A DNA stretch of 64,000 nucleotides from an uncultured Altererythrobacter sp. (lineage in GTDB: Bacteria > Pseudomonadota > Alphaproteobacteria > Sphingomonadales > Sphingomonadaceae): NCBI GenBank assembly GCA_913055875.1, contig CAJXJY010000013.1, positions 27,601-91,600 of the forward strand, read 5' to 3'. This document shows, piece after piece, positions 17,766-24,180 of this stretch. The notes beneath the pieces were generated by a model that was given only the letters and a program-made list of their open reading frames with translations, made no database searches and had not been told where the DNA came from. Position numbers and translations under genes: made by a program. Each line of letters starts with the position of its first letter. Position 1 is the stretch's first letter.

Positions 17766-17801
17766 GAGCGGGGGCGAGGTCGAATGACCTCGCCCCCGCT
17801 C
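17766..17801. terminator. Bidirectional terminator hairpin
   Basis: A perfect 16-bp stem (GAGCGGGGGCGAGGTC with its complement) and a GAAT loop lie between two convergent genes, the surface protein and the ClpP-like peptidase. There is no long T-run, but position and stability make a shared terminator likely. Confidence 0.8.
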
Positions 17802-17823
17802 GCTTCGTCGCCCGGTCGGTCGA

Positions 17824-18444
17824 TTAGGTGTCGGCGAGCTCTTCGAGTTCGCGTTGGGTGTTGATCACCTTGTTCAGCAGGCCGTATTCGCGCGCTTCGT
17901 CGGTATTGAGCCAGAAGTCGCGCTGCGTATCGGCGGAAATCTTTTCGGGCGTCTGTCCGGTCGCTTCGGCAAAAACCCGGTCGAAGCGCTGGCGCATCCG
18001 CCGCATCTCCTCGGCCTGGATCTGGATGTCCGACGCCATGCCGCCGACACCGCCCGACGGCTGGTGCAGCAGGAATCGCGTGTTGGGGAGGCAGAAGCGG
18101 TTCTCGAACTTGGCGGCGATGAAGATCAGCGCCCCGGCGCTTGCCACCCAGCCGGATCCGATGGTGCGGACCGTCGGCTTGATGAACTTGATGACGTCGT
18201 GGATCATGTCGCCCGATTCGACGTGACCGCCCGGCGAACTGATGAACACGTTGATCGGATCGTCGCCATTGGCAGCCAGCGCGAGCAGGCGCTCGACGGT
18301 GAGCTTCGCGAGGCGGTCGTTGATTCCCCCGGTAATCAGGACATGACGACCCTTGAACAGCGTATCTTCGATGATCCGCGGCGTTCTCGTGCTGGGCTCC
18401 TCTTTTTCTTCGTTCTCGTCGTCATCCATTACGAATTTCATCAT
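17824..18444 (-). CDS. ClpP-like serine peptidase
   Basis: A 206-residue cytoplasmic peptidase of the ClpP/crotonase fold. The catalytic triad is intact: Ser 102 in VASAGALIF, His 127 in FLLHQPSGG and Asp 176 in QRDFWLN. The substrate-strand motif FISSPGGHVESGDMIHD is present. The sequence differs clearly from the housekeeping ClpP (ASAG instead of ASMG, a highly acidic N-terminus MDDDENEEKEE), so it is probably a paralogue; no clpX or clpA is nearby. I chose the ATG at 18444 because AAAGGTG lies 3-5 bases upstream; an in-frame GTG at 18450 overlaps that ribosome site. Confidence 0.85.
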   Translation of the reverse strand: MMKFVMDDDENEEKEEPSTRTPRIIEDTLFKGRHVLITGGINDRLAKLTVERLLALAANGDDPINVFISSPGGHVESGDMIHDVIKFIKPTVRTIGSGWVASAGALIFIAAKFENRFCLPNTRFLLHQPSGGVGGMASDIQIQAEEMRRMRQRFDRVFAEATGQTPEKISADTQRDFWLNTDEAREYGLLNKVINTQRELEELADT

Positions 18445-18569
18445 AAACACCTTTTATTTCAACGACATGGGTTGATCTATTCGTGCTTGCGCAGACGGCG
18501 TCGGCATAGGCGGCACTGCACACCCTGTCCAGCGAATTGGCGGGGCACCCCGCGCGGGAAATTCCCCGT

Positions 18570-19586
18570 TCAGCGGATTTCGATCAGGTGCGCTCCGTCG
18601 GGCGTATCCGAAAAACCGATCTCGCGGCCGGTAAACCGTCCGATCAGCTCTGCGGCCGTGCGGCTGTGCCGGCCGATGCGGACGGTCGTGAACGCGCCGC
18701 CCTGCGCCATGGCAAGCGGCAGCAGCAACTGGTCCTGCAGGTAGGGTCCCGCGAATGCGCCGGAAGCGATGTAGCCTGCCATCCTCTTCGCCGCGGTCTT
18801 AGCGAGCCGCTCGGCAGGCAGGCCCATCTTGCCGAAACCGGACATGACTTCGGTGACGTGCTCGAATGCCGCTTCGATCAGCAGCGCATTGCCCGGACCG
18901 ATCTCCGCCGGCAGCTGCTCGACCGCGAAGCTTTCCTCGGGCCATTCGCCCAGCACCTTGCGCGCCGCCTTGAGCTCGCGGTCGGCGATATCGAACGGAA
19001 TGCCGGAAACGAGCGCATCGACCTTGCCGCGTTCGAAGGCGCCCCTCTCGATGCATTCGATCGGGCGCAGCGGCGCGGGTTCGATCTCGACCACGATCCT
19101 GCCACCGCCGCGCGGGTAGAAGCCGTGGCGGTCGAGCGTCGCCGTCACCCTGGGGCCCATCTTCGCGATCAGCGGCAGCAGCGTCTTCGCGGTAAACTCG
19201 AACGGCGGCGCGGCCATCGCGTGCGTGCCGCCTTCGATGACCAGCTTCGACGGTCCGTCCGCCAGCATCAGCGGCACCATGACCGTTTGCAGCACCAGCC
19301 CGGTGCTGCCGGCAGTGCCGATCGCGAAGCGGTATTCGCCCGGCGTCACGCTGCCCGGACGAAAGCCGATTTCGGTCGATCCGACATGCAGCCCGTTGCA
19401 TTCCGCCCCGCCGATCACGCAGGCCGCCTCGAGCGCGGTGACATGCTGGCGCATGAGGCCCGGCTTGGCCCGCCCGCCACGGATATTGCCGATGGTGAAA
19501 GGCTCTCCGGTCAGCAGCGAAAGCGCTGCCGCATAGCGCAGCACCTGCCCGCCGCCTTCGCCTTCCGAGCCGTCGATGGTGATCAT
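18570..19586 (-). CDS. rtcA: RNA 3'-terminal phosphate cyclase
   Basis: RtcA of 338 residues, the same length as the E. coli enzyme. It uses ATP to convert RNA 3'-phosphate (or 2'-phosphate) ends to 2',3'-cyclic phosphates, through a covalent RtcA-AMP on a histidine. The N-terminal signature GSEGEGGGQVLRYAAALSLL is clear, and the nucleotidylated His should be the one in IGRHSRTAAELIG near residue 310. It is the last gene of the rsr-Y RNA-rtcB operon. Its ATG overlaps the stop of the upstream nucleotidyltransferase by ATGA, so the two are translationally coupled. Confidence 0.96.
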   Translation of the reverse strand: MITIDGSEGEGGGQVLRYAAALSLLTGEPFTIGNIRGGRAKPGLMRQHVTALEAACVIGGAECNGLHVGSTEIGFRPGSVTPGEYRFAIGTAGSTGLVLQTVMVPLMLADGPSKLVIEGGTHAMAAPPFEFTAKTLLPLIAKMGPRVTATLDRHGFYPRGGGRIVVEIEPAPLRPIECIERGAFERGKVDALVSGIPFDIADRELKAARKVLGEWPEESFAVEQLPAEIGPGNALLIEAAFEHVTEVMSGFGKMGLPAERLAKTAAKRMAGYIASGAFAGPYLQDQLLLPLAMAQGGAFTTVRIGRHSRTAAELIGRFTGREIGFSDTPDGAHLIEIR

Positions 19587-20377
19587 GGTTCTTCTACCAG
19601 TTCAAGGAAGAGCCGGTCCGCCGCTTCCGCAAAAGAGACATCGCTGCGCCGCTCCGGCACCGTTTCGGCTTGTCCGAGCTCCTCGGCAATCAATCGTTCG
19701 ATCGCCGGCAGGCGGACGGTGTTGCCTGCTTCGTTGGTCAATGCCTTGAGTTCGATCAGGCGGTCGATCTCCTCGACCAGCGTAGCATCGAGCTCGCACA
19801 CCCCGACCAGCGCCTGCAATTGCATCGGCGGTCGGCGCGACGGGTCGAGCCGCAAGGCGCGGATCGAGAGTGCCGGGCGCAAGGCGTAGAAATAGCGCTT
19901 CACCGAAATGCCGCCTTCCTCGTCGAACCAGCGCGCAACCGTTCCGCGGCCGAGATTGGCGTAGTGACGCGCATATCCGCGGGGATCGAAATGCCGGTCG
20001 ACCAGATCGCCCATGCGCGCGACCACCGGGTGATCGGCCATGTAGCGGATCGGTGAGGTCAGCCATTCGGACACCACTGCATTGTGCCGGAGCATGAGCC
20101 CCAGCGCCTTGCGGATGTCCCACCCGCTGAGATCGATTTCGTCGACGATCGGGCGTTCGATAACGTCGCGCAGAGGGGCGAGCGACAGGTGGTCGCGGCG
20201 TGGACGCAGGTAGAACAGGCGCACGTCGTAATCGCTGTCGGGCGAGGGGAAGCCCCAGGCGCGCGAACCCGATTCGACCGCCATCAGCAGGCGCACGCCT
20301 TCCTCGCTCGCCAGGCGGGCGAGACGGTTTTCGATTTCGGCGCGCATTTCCGGCGCGATGGCAAGCTTGTCCTGCAT
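19583..20377 (-). CDS. YcgL-type (COG3541) predicted nucleotidyltransferase
   Basis: A 264-residue DNA-polymerase-beta-fold nucleotidyltransferase. The active-site pattern is visible: GS at residues 37-38 (ESGSRAWGFPS) followed by D49 and D51 in DSDYDVRLFYL. The downstream helices (GWDIRKALGLMLRHNAVVSEWL and YARHYANLGRG) are typical of COG3541. The natural substrate is not known to me. Such enzymes are repeatedly found beside RtcB and RtcA, which suggests a role in RNA end repair, for instance adding a nucleotide to damaged or tRNA-like ends. It is 41 bp downstream of rtcB and overlaps rtcA. The ATG at 20377 begins MQDKLAIAPEMRAE. Confidence 0.82.
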   Translation of the reverse strand: MQDKLAIAPEMRAEIENRLARLASEEGVRLLMAVESGSRAWGFPSPDSDYDVRLFYLRPRRDHLSLAPLRDVIERPIVDEIDLSGWDIRKALGLMLRHNAVVSEWLTSPIRYMADHPVVARMGDLVDRHFDPRGYARHYANLGRGTVARWFDEEGGISVKRYFYALRPALSIRALRLDPSRRPPMQLQALVGVCELDATLVEEIDRLIELKALTNEAGNTVRLPAIERLIAEELGQAETVPERRSDVSFAEAADRLFLELVEEP

Positions 20378-20418
20378 GGAGTCCCGCTGTCGGTGGTCGG
20401 GGCGGCGGCGTAAAGGGA

Positions 20419-21645
20419 TTATCCCTTCACGCACACCACCTGCTTCAGGGTGTGGACGATCTCGACCAGGTCGGCCTGCGCGGCCATCACGGCTTCGATC
20501 GGCTTGTAGGCCCTGGGCGTCTCGTCGATCACGCCCTCGTCCTTGCGGCATTCGACGCCGGCGGTATCGGCGATATGCTCGTCGAGCGACACCAGCTTCT
20601 TGGCCTGGGTCCGCGACATCACGCGCCCGGCCCCGTGGCTGCAGCTGTTGAAGCTCTCGGCATTGCCGAGCCCGCGCACGATGAAGCTCTTCGCCCCCAT
20701 CGATCCGGGGATGATGCCCATCGTGCCCTTGGCCGCGCGCACCGCACCCTTGCGGGTGACGAGTACGTTCTCGCCGAAGTGGTTTTCGCGCGTCACGTAG
20801 TTGTGATGGCAGTTGACCGCTTCGCATTCGGCCTCGAATGGCTTGGCGATCCGGCTCCGCAGCGCGTCGAGCGCATGCGTCATCATTACCCGCCGGTTGA
20901 GCTTGGCGAAGTCCTGCGCCCATTCAACCGCCTCGACGTAATCGTCGAAGTGATCGGTCCCCTCGGGGAAATAGGCGAGATCCTCGTCGGGCAGGTTGAT
21001 GTGCCACTTGCGCATGTCCTGCTTGGCAAGCTCGATGAAGAACCGGCCGATCGCGTTGCCCACGCCGCGGCTGCCCGAATGGAGCATCACCCACACGCGC
21101 TGGTCCTCGTCGAGGCACAGCTCGATAAAGTGGTTGCCCGTCCCGAGCGTGCCGAGGTGGACGAGGTGGTTGCTCTTCTGCAGACGCGGATACCTGGCGC
21201 ACAGCGCGTCGAACCGTTGCTGCAGCGCCGCCCAGGCATCGACCACCGCGCGCGGGGGTTCGCCCCACGCACCCTTGTCGCGCCCGCCGCGGCCCGACGA
21301 CCGGCCGTGCGGCACCGCCGCCTCGATCGCCGAGCGGATCCCGGCGAGGTTGTCGGGCAGGTCGCTCGCCACGAGCGAAGTGCGCGCAGCCATCATGCCG
21401 CAGCCGATATCGACCCCCACCGCGGCCGGGATGACCGCACCCTTAGTCGGGATCACCGATCCCACGGTGGCGCCGATCCCCACATGCACGTCGGGCATGG
21501 CCGCAACATGCCTGAAGATGAACGGCATCTTCGCCGCCCGGGCGAGCTGGTCGCGCGCCTTGTCGTCCACGGGCACACCCCGAGTCCACATCTTGATCGG
21601 CGATGCGCCTGCCACTTCCTGATATTCATACGTCGTCTGGGTCAT
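20419..21645 (-). CDS. rtcB: RNA-splicing ligase RtcB
   Basis: GTP/Mn-dependent RNA ligase of 408 residues, the length of the E. coli enzyme. It joins 2',3'-cyclic-phosphate or 3'-phosphate ends to 5'-OH ends through RtcB-GMP. Metal and guanylate motifs are present: AVGVDIGCGMMAA, GTLGTGNHFIEL, MLHSGSRGVGN, and the guanylated histidine in SCSHGAGRVMSR near residue 336. The start is supported by an excellent ribosome site (AAGGAGG, 5 bases before the ATG). It lies 30 bp downstream of the fourth Y RNA in the rsr operon. In this operon type it reseals tRNAs cut by stress nucleases. Confidence 0.98.
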   Translation of the reverse strand: MTQTTYEYQEVAGASPIKMWTRGVPVDDKARDQLARAAKMPFIFRHVAAMPDVHVGIGATVGSVIPTKGAVIPAAVGVDIGCGMMAARTSLVASDLPDNLAGIRSAIEAAVPHGRSSGRGGRDKGAWGEPPRAVVDAWAALQQRFDALCARYPRLQKSNHLVHLGTLGTGNHFIELCLDEDQRVWVMLHSGSRGVGNAIGRFFIELAKQDMRKWHINLPDEDLAYFPEGTDHFDDYVEAVEWAQDFAKLNRRVMMTHALDALRSRIAKPFEAECEAVNCHHNYVTRENHFGENVLVTRKGAVRAAKGTMGIIPGSMGAKSFIVRGLGNAESFNSCSHGAGRVMSRTQAKKLVSLDEHIADTAGVECRKDEGVIDETPRAYKPIEAVMAAQADLVEIVHTLKQVVCVKG

Positions 21646-21675
21646 CGCGACCTCCTTGGGGTAACCTTCATAAGT

Positions 21676-21793
21676 GCCGGCGACGAGGTTTGGCGAGACA
21701 CCCTTTGCAATCCTTGCGGAAAGATCAGGGGCGGATTCGAACCGCTAGGCCTCTCGGCCTTTACCCATGTAGTCCCGACCGGCATTCGCCAGC
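21676..21793 (-). ncRNA. YrlA-like Y RNA, unit 4 (most degenerate tRNA mimic)
   Basis: Read on the minus strand, GCTGGCG at the 5' end pairs with CGCCGGC at the 3' end (7 bp with one G-U). Inside come the shared AATGCC loop, GGGACTACAT, a T-arm-like hairpin (GCGG TTCGAAT CCGC), and the shared return strand GTCTCGCC. The D-arm is poor. The 3' end is 30 bp from rtcB, so its helix lies in the rtcB leader just above the ribosome site and could also affect rtcB translation. Boundaries are those of the outer helix, not mapped ends. Confidence 0.7.
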
Positions 21794-21837
21794 GTGTTTG
21801 TCTGCGCTACCGCTTCGCTGCTTGAGCGCGTGATTGG

Positions 21838-22010
21838 TTCACGGCGACGAAAGTTGGAAAGACGTTCCTGCTCTACCGCTGAGCTACAGGCCCGCATCCG
21901 GCGCTCACGCAGCGAAGCGATAGCGCAAAAAGCATGGTGGACCTGGCGGGATTCGAACCCGCGACCTGGCGAGTGACAGTCGATGTAGTCCTTCCGGCAT
22001 TCGCCGTGAA
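21838..22010 (-). ncRNA. YrlA-like Y RNA, unit 3, with an intact circularly permuted tRNA body
   Basis: The outer helix is TTCACGGCG with CGCCGTGAA (9 bp), then the shared AATGCC/TCGT internal loop and an 8-bp helix GGAAGGAC with GTCTTTCC. Inside is a full tRNA core in permuted order. The T-arm GCGGG-TTCGAAT-CCCGC comes first, then acceptor 3' strand CAGGTCC with A73 and CCA, then a 41-nt intervening segment. Acceptor 5' strand GGGCCTG, TA, and D-arm GCTC-AGCGGTA-GAGC follow. All 7 acceptor pairs form, with G3-U70. Known YrlA RNAs are tRNA mimics without a free CCA end; this one could give one if the intervening segment were excised. Confidence 0.85.
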
Positions 22011-22013
22011 TTT

Positions 22014-22183
22014 GGAAAAGGCCGGGGCAACGAGTCATGGCGAGACGGCGGCCCTTAAGCTACGTTCCGGCGGCGGGATTCGAACCCGCATCTCCCCGCA
22101 GGATTGCTCCCGAGAGGCGCTTTACTCGTCGGGCCTGTCATGTGGGGGATGTAGTCCCACCGGCATTTGCCCCGGTCCTTTCC
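22014..22183 (-). ncRNA. YrlA-like Y RNA, unit 2 (with long variable-arm-like segment)
   Basis: The outer helix is CCGGGGCAA with TTGCCCCGG (9 bp), extended outward as AAGG/CCTT past a bulged A. The inner helix is GGTGGGAC with GTCTCGCC (8 bp with wobbles), then TACAT. The T-arm is GCGGG-TTCGAAT-CCCGC, and a D-arm-like TAGCTTAAGGG follows after only about 10 nt, so there is almost no acceptor arm. About 60 nt with small hairpins (for example CTCTCGGGAG) lie before the T-arm, like a large variable region. The shared sequence elements with units 1, 3 and 4 make a Y RNA assignment likely. Confidence 0.78.
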
Positions 22184-22197
22184 AAAATCAAACTGTT

Positions 22198-22351
22198 CAA
22201 AGGTCGCGGCGACGAGGGTTGGAAAAGACAATGCCTGCGTCCTACTCGCTAGACGACGGAGCGCTCCCAGAGGGCGGCGCCGCCGGTCGGATTCGAACCG
22301 ACGTTTCAGGCTCTTGAATGTAGTCCTTCCCGGCATTCGCCGCGACCTTTG
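22198..22351 (-). ncRNA. YrlA-like Y RNA, unit 1
   Basis: A perfect 14-bp outer helix, CAAAGGTCGCGGCG with CGCCGCGACCTTTG, begins 6 bp after the Ro60 stop codon. The AATGCC loop and an inner 9-bp helix GGGAAGGAC with GTCTTTTCC follow. The T-arm is GTCGG-TTCGAAT-CCGAC. A GC-rich closed arm replaces the acceptor, and a D-arm CGTC-TAGCGAGTAG-GACG follows. The order (T-arm, closed acceptor, D-arm, strands leaving through the anticodon stem) is that of bacterial YrlA RNAs, which bind the Ro60 protein encoded directly upstream. Ends are predicted from the helix. Confidence 0.85.
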
Positions 22352-22356
22352 ATGTT

Positions 22357-23916
22357 TCAAACCTCCACTTCGTTGACGATCTCGACCCAGTCACGCGCCT
22401 GCCCATTGGCGAAGCACGCCATTGCGTCGAACACCGCGTCGGTGAAGCCACCGACATTCATGATGTCCTTGCGATCTTTCGCCTGCGTCGAGCCGTAGGG
22501 CTGGATGTCGATGCAGATCAGCTTCGCGGCCGGGTTCCGACCCTTCAGCCTAGTCCACTCGTTCATCGTCGCCGTGGCTCCGCGCCGGGCGGGATCGACC
22601 CAGGACTGGTTGTCCGAGACGATCACCACCGTATCGACCTTCGCCTTCTCGCGGTTGAGCAAGGCAAGCGGAGCCGACACGTTGGTCCCGCCGCCACCGA
22701 CCCCGGCCAGCTTCGCGGCGTTCACCGCGACGCGGGCATCGGGATCGAGCTTCAGCGGCACGACGCCCACTTCGAACGGTAGCACGCGGGTGTGCGGATT
22801 GCTCCGCAGCAGCGCGGCCGAAACCAGCGCGGCGATATCGATGCAGCGGACGACCGAAGTCGCACCCTTGCGGTATCCGGTCGCGGGCGAGCCCATCGAG
22901 CCCGACACGTCCGGACACACCACGACATTGCCCTCCAGTGCCGGAACCTTCGCGAGCGAAAGCTCCAGCGCCCGTTCGAGCGCGGCCTGCACCGCCAGCG
23001 GGACACCCCCAGAATCTTGGGCGCCGACTTGCGTCAGCGCGGTCATCAGCTGGTACGGCGCCGGACGAACCTTCGCGATCGCTTCCTCGTCCGCCAGCCG
23101 GGCCGCGACCATCGCGGTCACGCCGTCGAGGCGGAACGCGCCCTTGCGGGCCAGCGTGTTGAGGTTCATCCGCAGCGCCTGCCAGCCGATGCGCTCGGCG
23201 AGCACGGCCCACTGCTTCGCAGTGAGCTCGAACGAGGTCAGCCACTGGAACGGGACATCGGGCAGCGGCCGCGAGCGGTCCGCTTTCCATGCCTCGAACG
23301 CAGCGATCTCCGCCGGAAGCGCGTCGACATCGTAGGGCTTGCCGATCAGCCAGCCGTAGAATGCACGCCGTTCGGCGGTCGCCGGGGCCGGGTGGACCAT
23401 CTTGACGATGTCCGCCAGGCTCGGATCGTTGCCCGTCGCCGCCTGCATCAGCTGGCGGGTCGAGGCCGTTTCCAGCCATTCGCGCACCAGCCGCTTCGGA
23501 CGCGAGCCCAGCGAGGTGCGGCCCGTCTGGCCCGACCGCATGATCTGCACGAAGGTGCGCAGCATGCGGCCGTTGTCGATCACGCGCTTGAACACCGGCA
23601 CCATCAGGTCCGGATCGGACTTGGACAGCACTGCTGCAAGCAGCGCCGGCATATCCTTCATCGCACCCGACTGGCGGGCATAGACCGCGCATTTGGCGAC
23701 CCATGCGGGATCGACCTTGCGCGCGGCGTCGAGCACGTCGGCGAGCTGCGCCTGCGCATCGGCATAGAAGCCGTCGCCCAGCGTCCCGGTTGCGGCGAGC
23801 TGCGCCAGCTTGGCTTCGGGACCGTAGGCATAGGCGTCGCCGCCCGCCCGGTTCACCGTATCGGTGCGCGGCAACACCCGTGCGAGTGCCGAAGAAAAGA
23901 GCGTCTTGTTGGCCAT
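22357..23916 (-). CDS. rsr: Ro60/Rsr orthologue (TROVE domain plus vWA domain)
   Basis: A 519-residue ring-shaped RNA-binding protein that holds Y RNAs and misfolded RNA 3' ends. The N-terminal two thirds are the helical TROVE repeat region (VLPRTDTVNRAGGDAYAYG, PDLMVPVFKRVIDNGRMLR). The C-terminal third is a von Willebrand A domain with an intact MIDAS: D336-V-S-G-S in VVCPDVSGSMG, GGGGTNVSAPL and IVSDNQSW. I chose the ATG at 23916 (MANKTLFSSALARV), with GGAG 8 bases upstream. It is the first gene of the sigma54 operon and is followed by four Y RNAs, so RNA and protein are made together. Confidence 0.95.
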   Translation of the reverse strand: MANKTLFSSALARVLPRTDTVNRAGGDAYAYGPEAKLAQLAATGTLGDGFYADAQAQLADVLDAARKVDPAWVAKCAVYARQSGAMKDMPALLAAVLSKSDPDLMVPVFKRVIDNGRMLRTFVQIMRSGQTGRTSLGSRPKRLVREWLETASTRQLMQAATGNDPSLADIVKMVHPAPATAERRAFYGWLIGKPYDVDALPAEIAAFEAWKADRSRPLPDVPFQWLTSFELTAKQWAVLAERIGWQALRMNLNTLARKGAFRLDGVTAMVAARLADEEAIAKVRPAPYQLMTALTQVGAQDSGGVPLAVQAALERALELSLAKVPALEGNVVVCPDVSGSMGSPATGYRKGATSVVRCIDIAALVSAALLRSNPHTRVLPFEVGVVPLKLDPDARVAVNAAKLAGVGGGGTNVSAPLALLNREKAKVDTVVIVSDNQSWVDPARRGATATMNEWTRLKGRNPAAKLICIDIQPYGSTQAKDRKDIMNVGGFTDAVFDAMACFANGQARDWVEIVNEVEV

Positions 23917-23946
23917 TGTCCAACTCCATCGTCTTGCGGTGGCTTT

Positions 23947-23972
23947 GGGCGGCCGGCTCATTCCGGCCGCCC
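23947..23972 (-). promoter_or_regulatory. Perfect 10-bp hairpin in the rsr leader
   Basis: GGGCGGCCGG and its complement CCGGCCGCCC flank a 6-nt loop, 30 bp before the rsr ATG and downstream of the predicted sigma54 start site. It is not followed by a U-run. It may protect the mRNA 5' end or control translation. Confidence 0.6.
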
Positions 23973-24021
23973 ATTCCACCGCAGCATGCCGGGTGTTCGA
24001 CCAACCCGACGCCGGATGCAG

Positions 24022-24037
24022 TGCAGAGGGCGTGCCA
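24022..24037 (-). promoter_or_regulatory. Sigma54 (RpoN) promoter of the rsr-Y RNA-rtcBA operon
   Basis: On the minus strand the sequence is TGGCACG-CCCT-CTGCA, against the consensus TGGCACG-N4-TTGCA: the -24 GG and -12 GC are both present at correct spacing, with one mismatch. It lies about 105 bp upstream of the rsr ATG and faces away from rtcR, exactly where an RtcR-activated promoter belongs. Transcription should start near 24010. Confidence 0.85.
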
Positions 24038-24094
24038 ATTCGATGTGCGGAAGCCGGAAATAAGAATAAAATATTGATAAATAACGGAAATAAT

Positions 24095-24114
24095 GTCGAT
24101 CTCTGAAGATCGAC
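24095..24114. promoter_or_regulatory. Candidate RtcR upstream activator site (8-bp inverted repeat)
   Basis: GTCGATCT-CTGA-AGATCGAC is a perfect dyad about 85-105 bp upstream of the predicted sigma54 start site, the usual distance for a bacterial enhancer-binding protein. It sits in a strikingly AT-rich stretch (24051-24180) between rtcR and rsr. RtcR binding is inferred from position. Confidence 0.5.
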
Positions 24115-24180
24115 CGACTGTCGTATCGGGAAAAATATATATTATTGTATATTGAACTATAAAAATTTATCGTTCCGCGG

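Noticed and set aside
21720..22310. Four ordinary tRNA genes suggested by TTCGAAT T-loops
   Set aside because: The arms come in permuted order (T-arm before D-arm), no anticodon loop closes them, and outer helices and position beside Ro60 fit Y RNAs.
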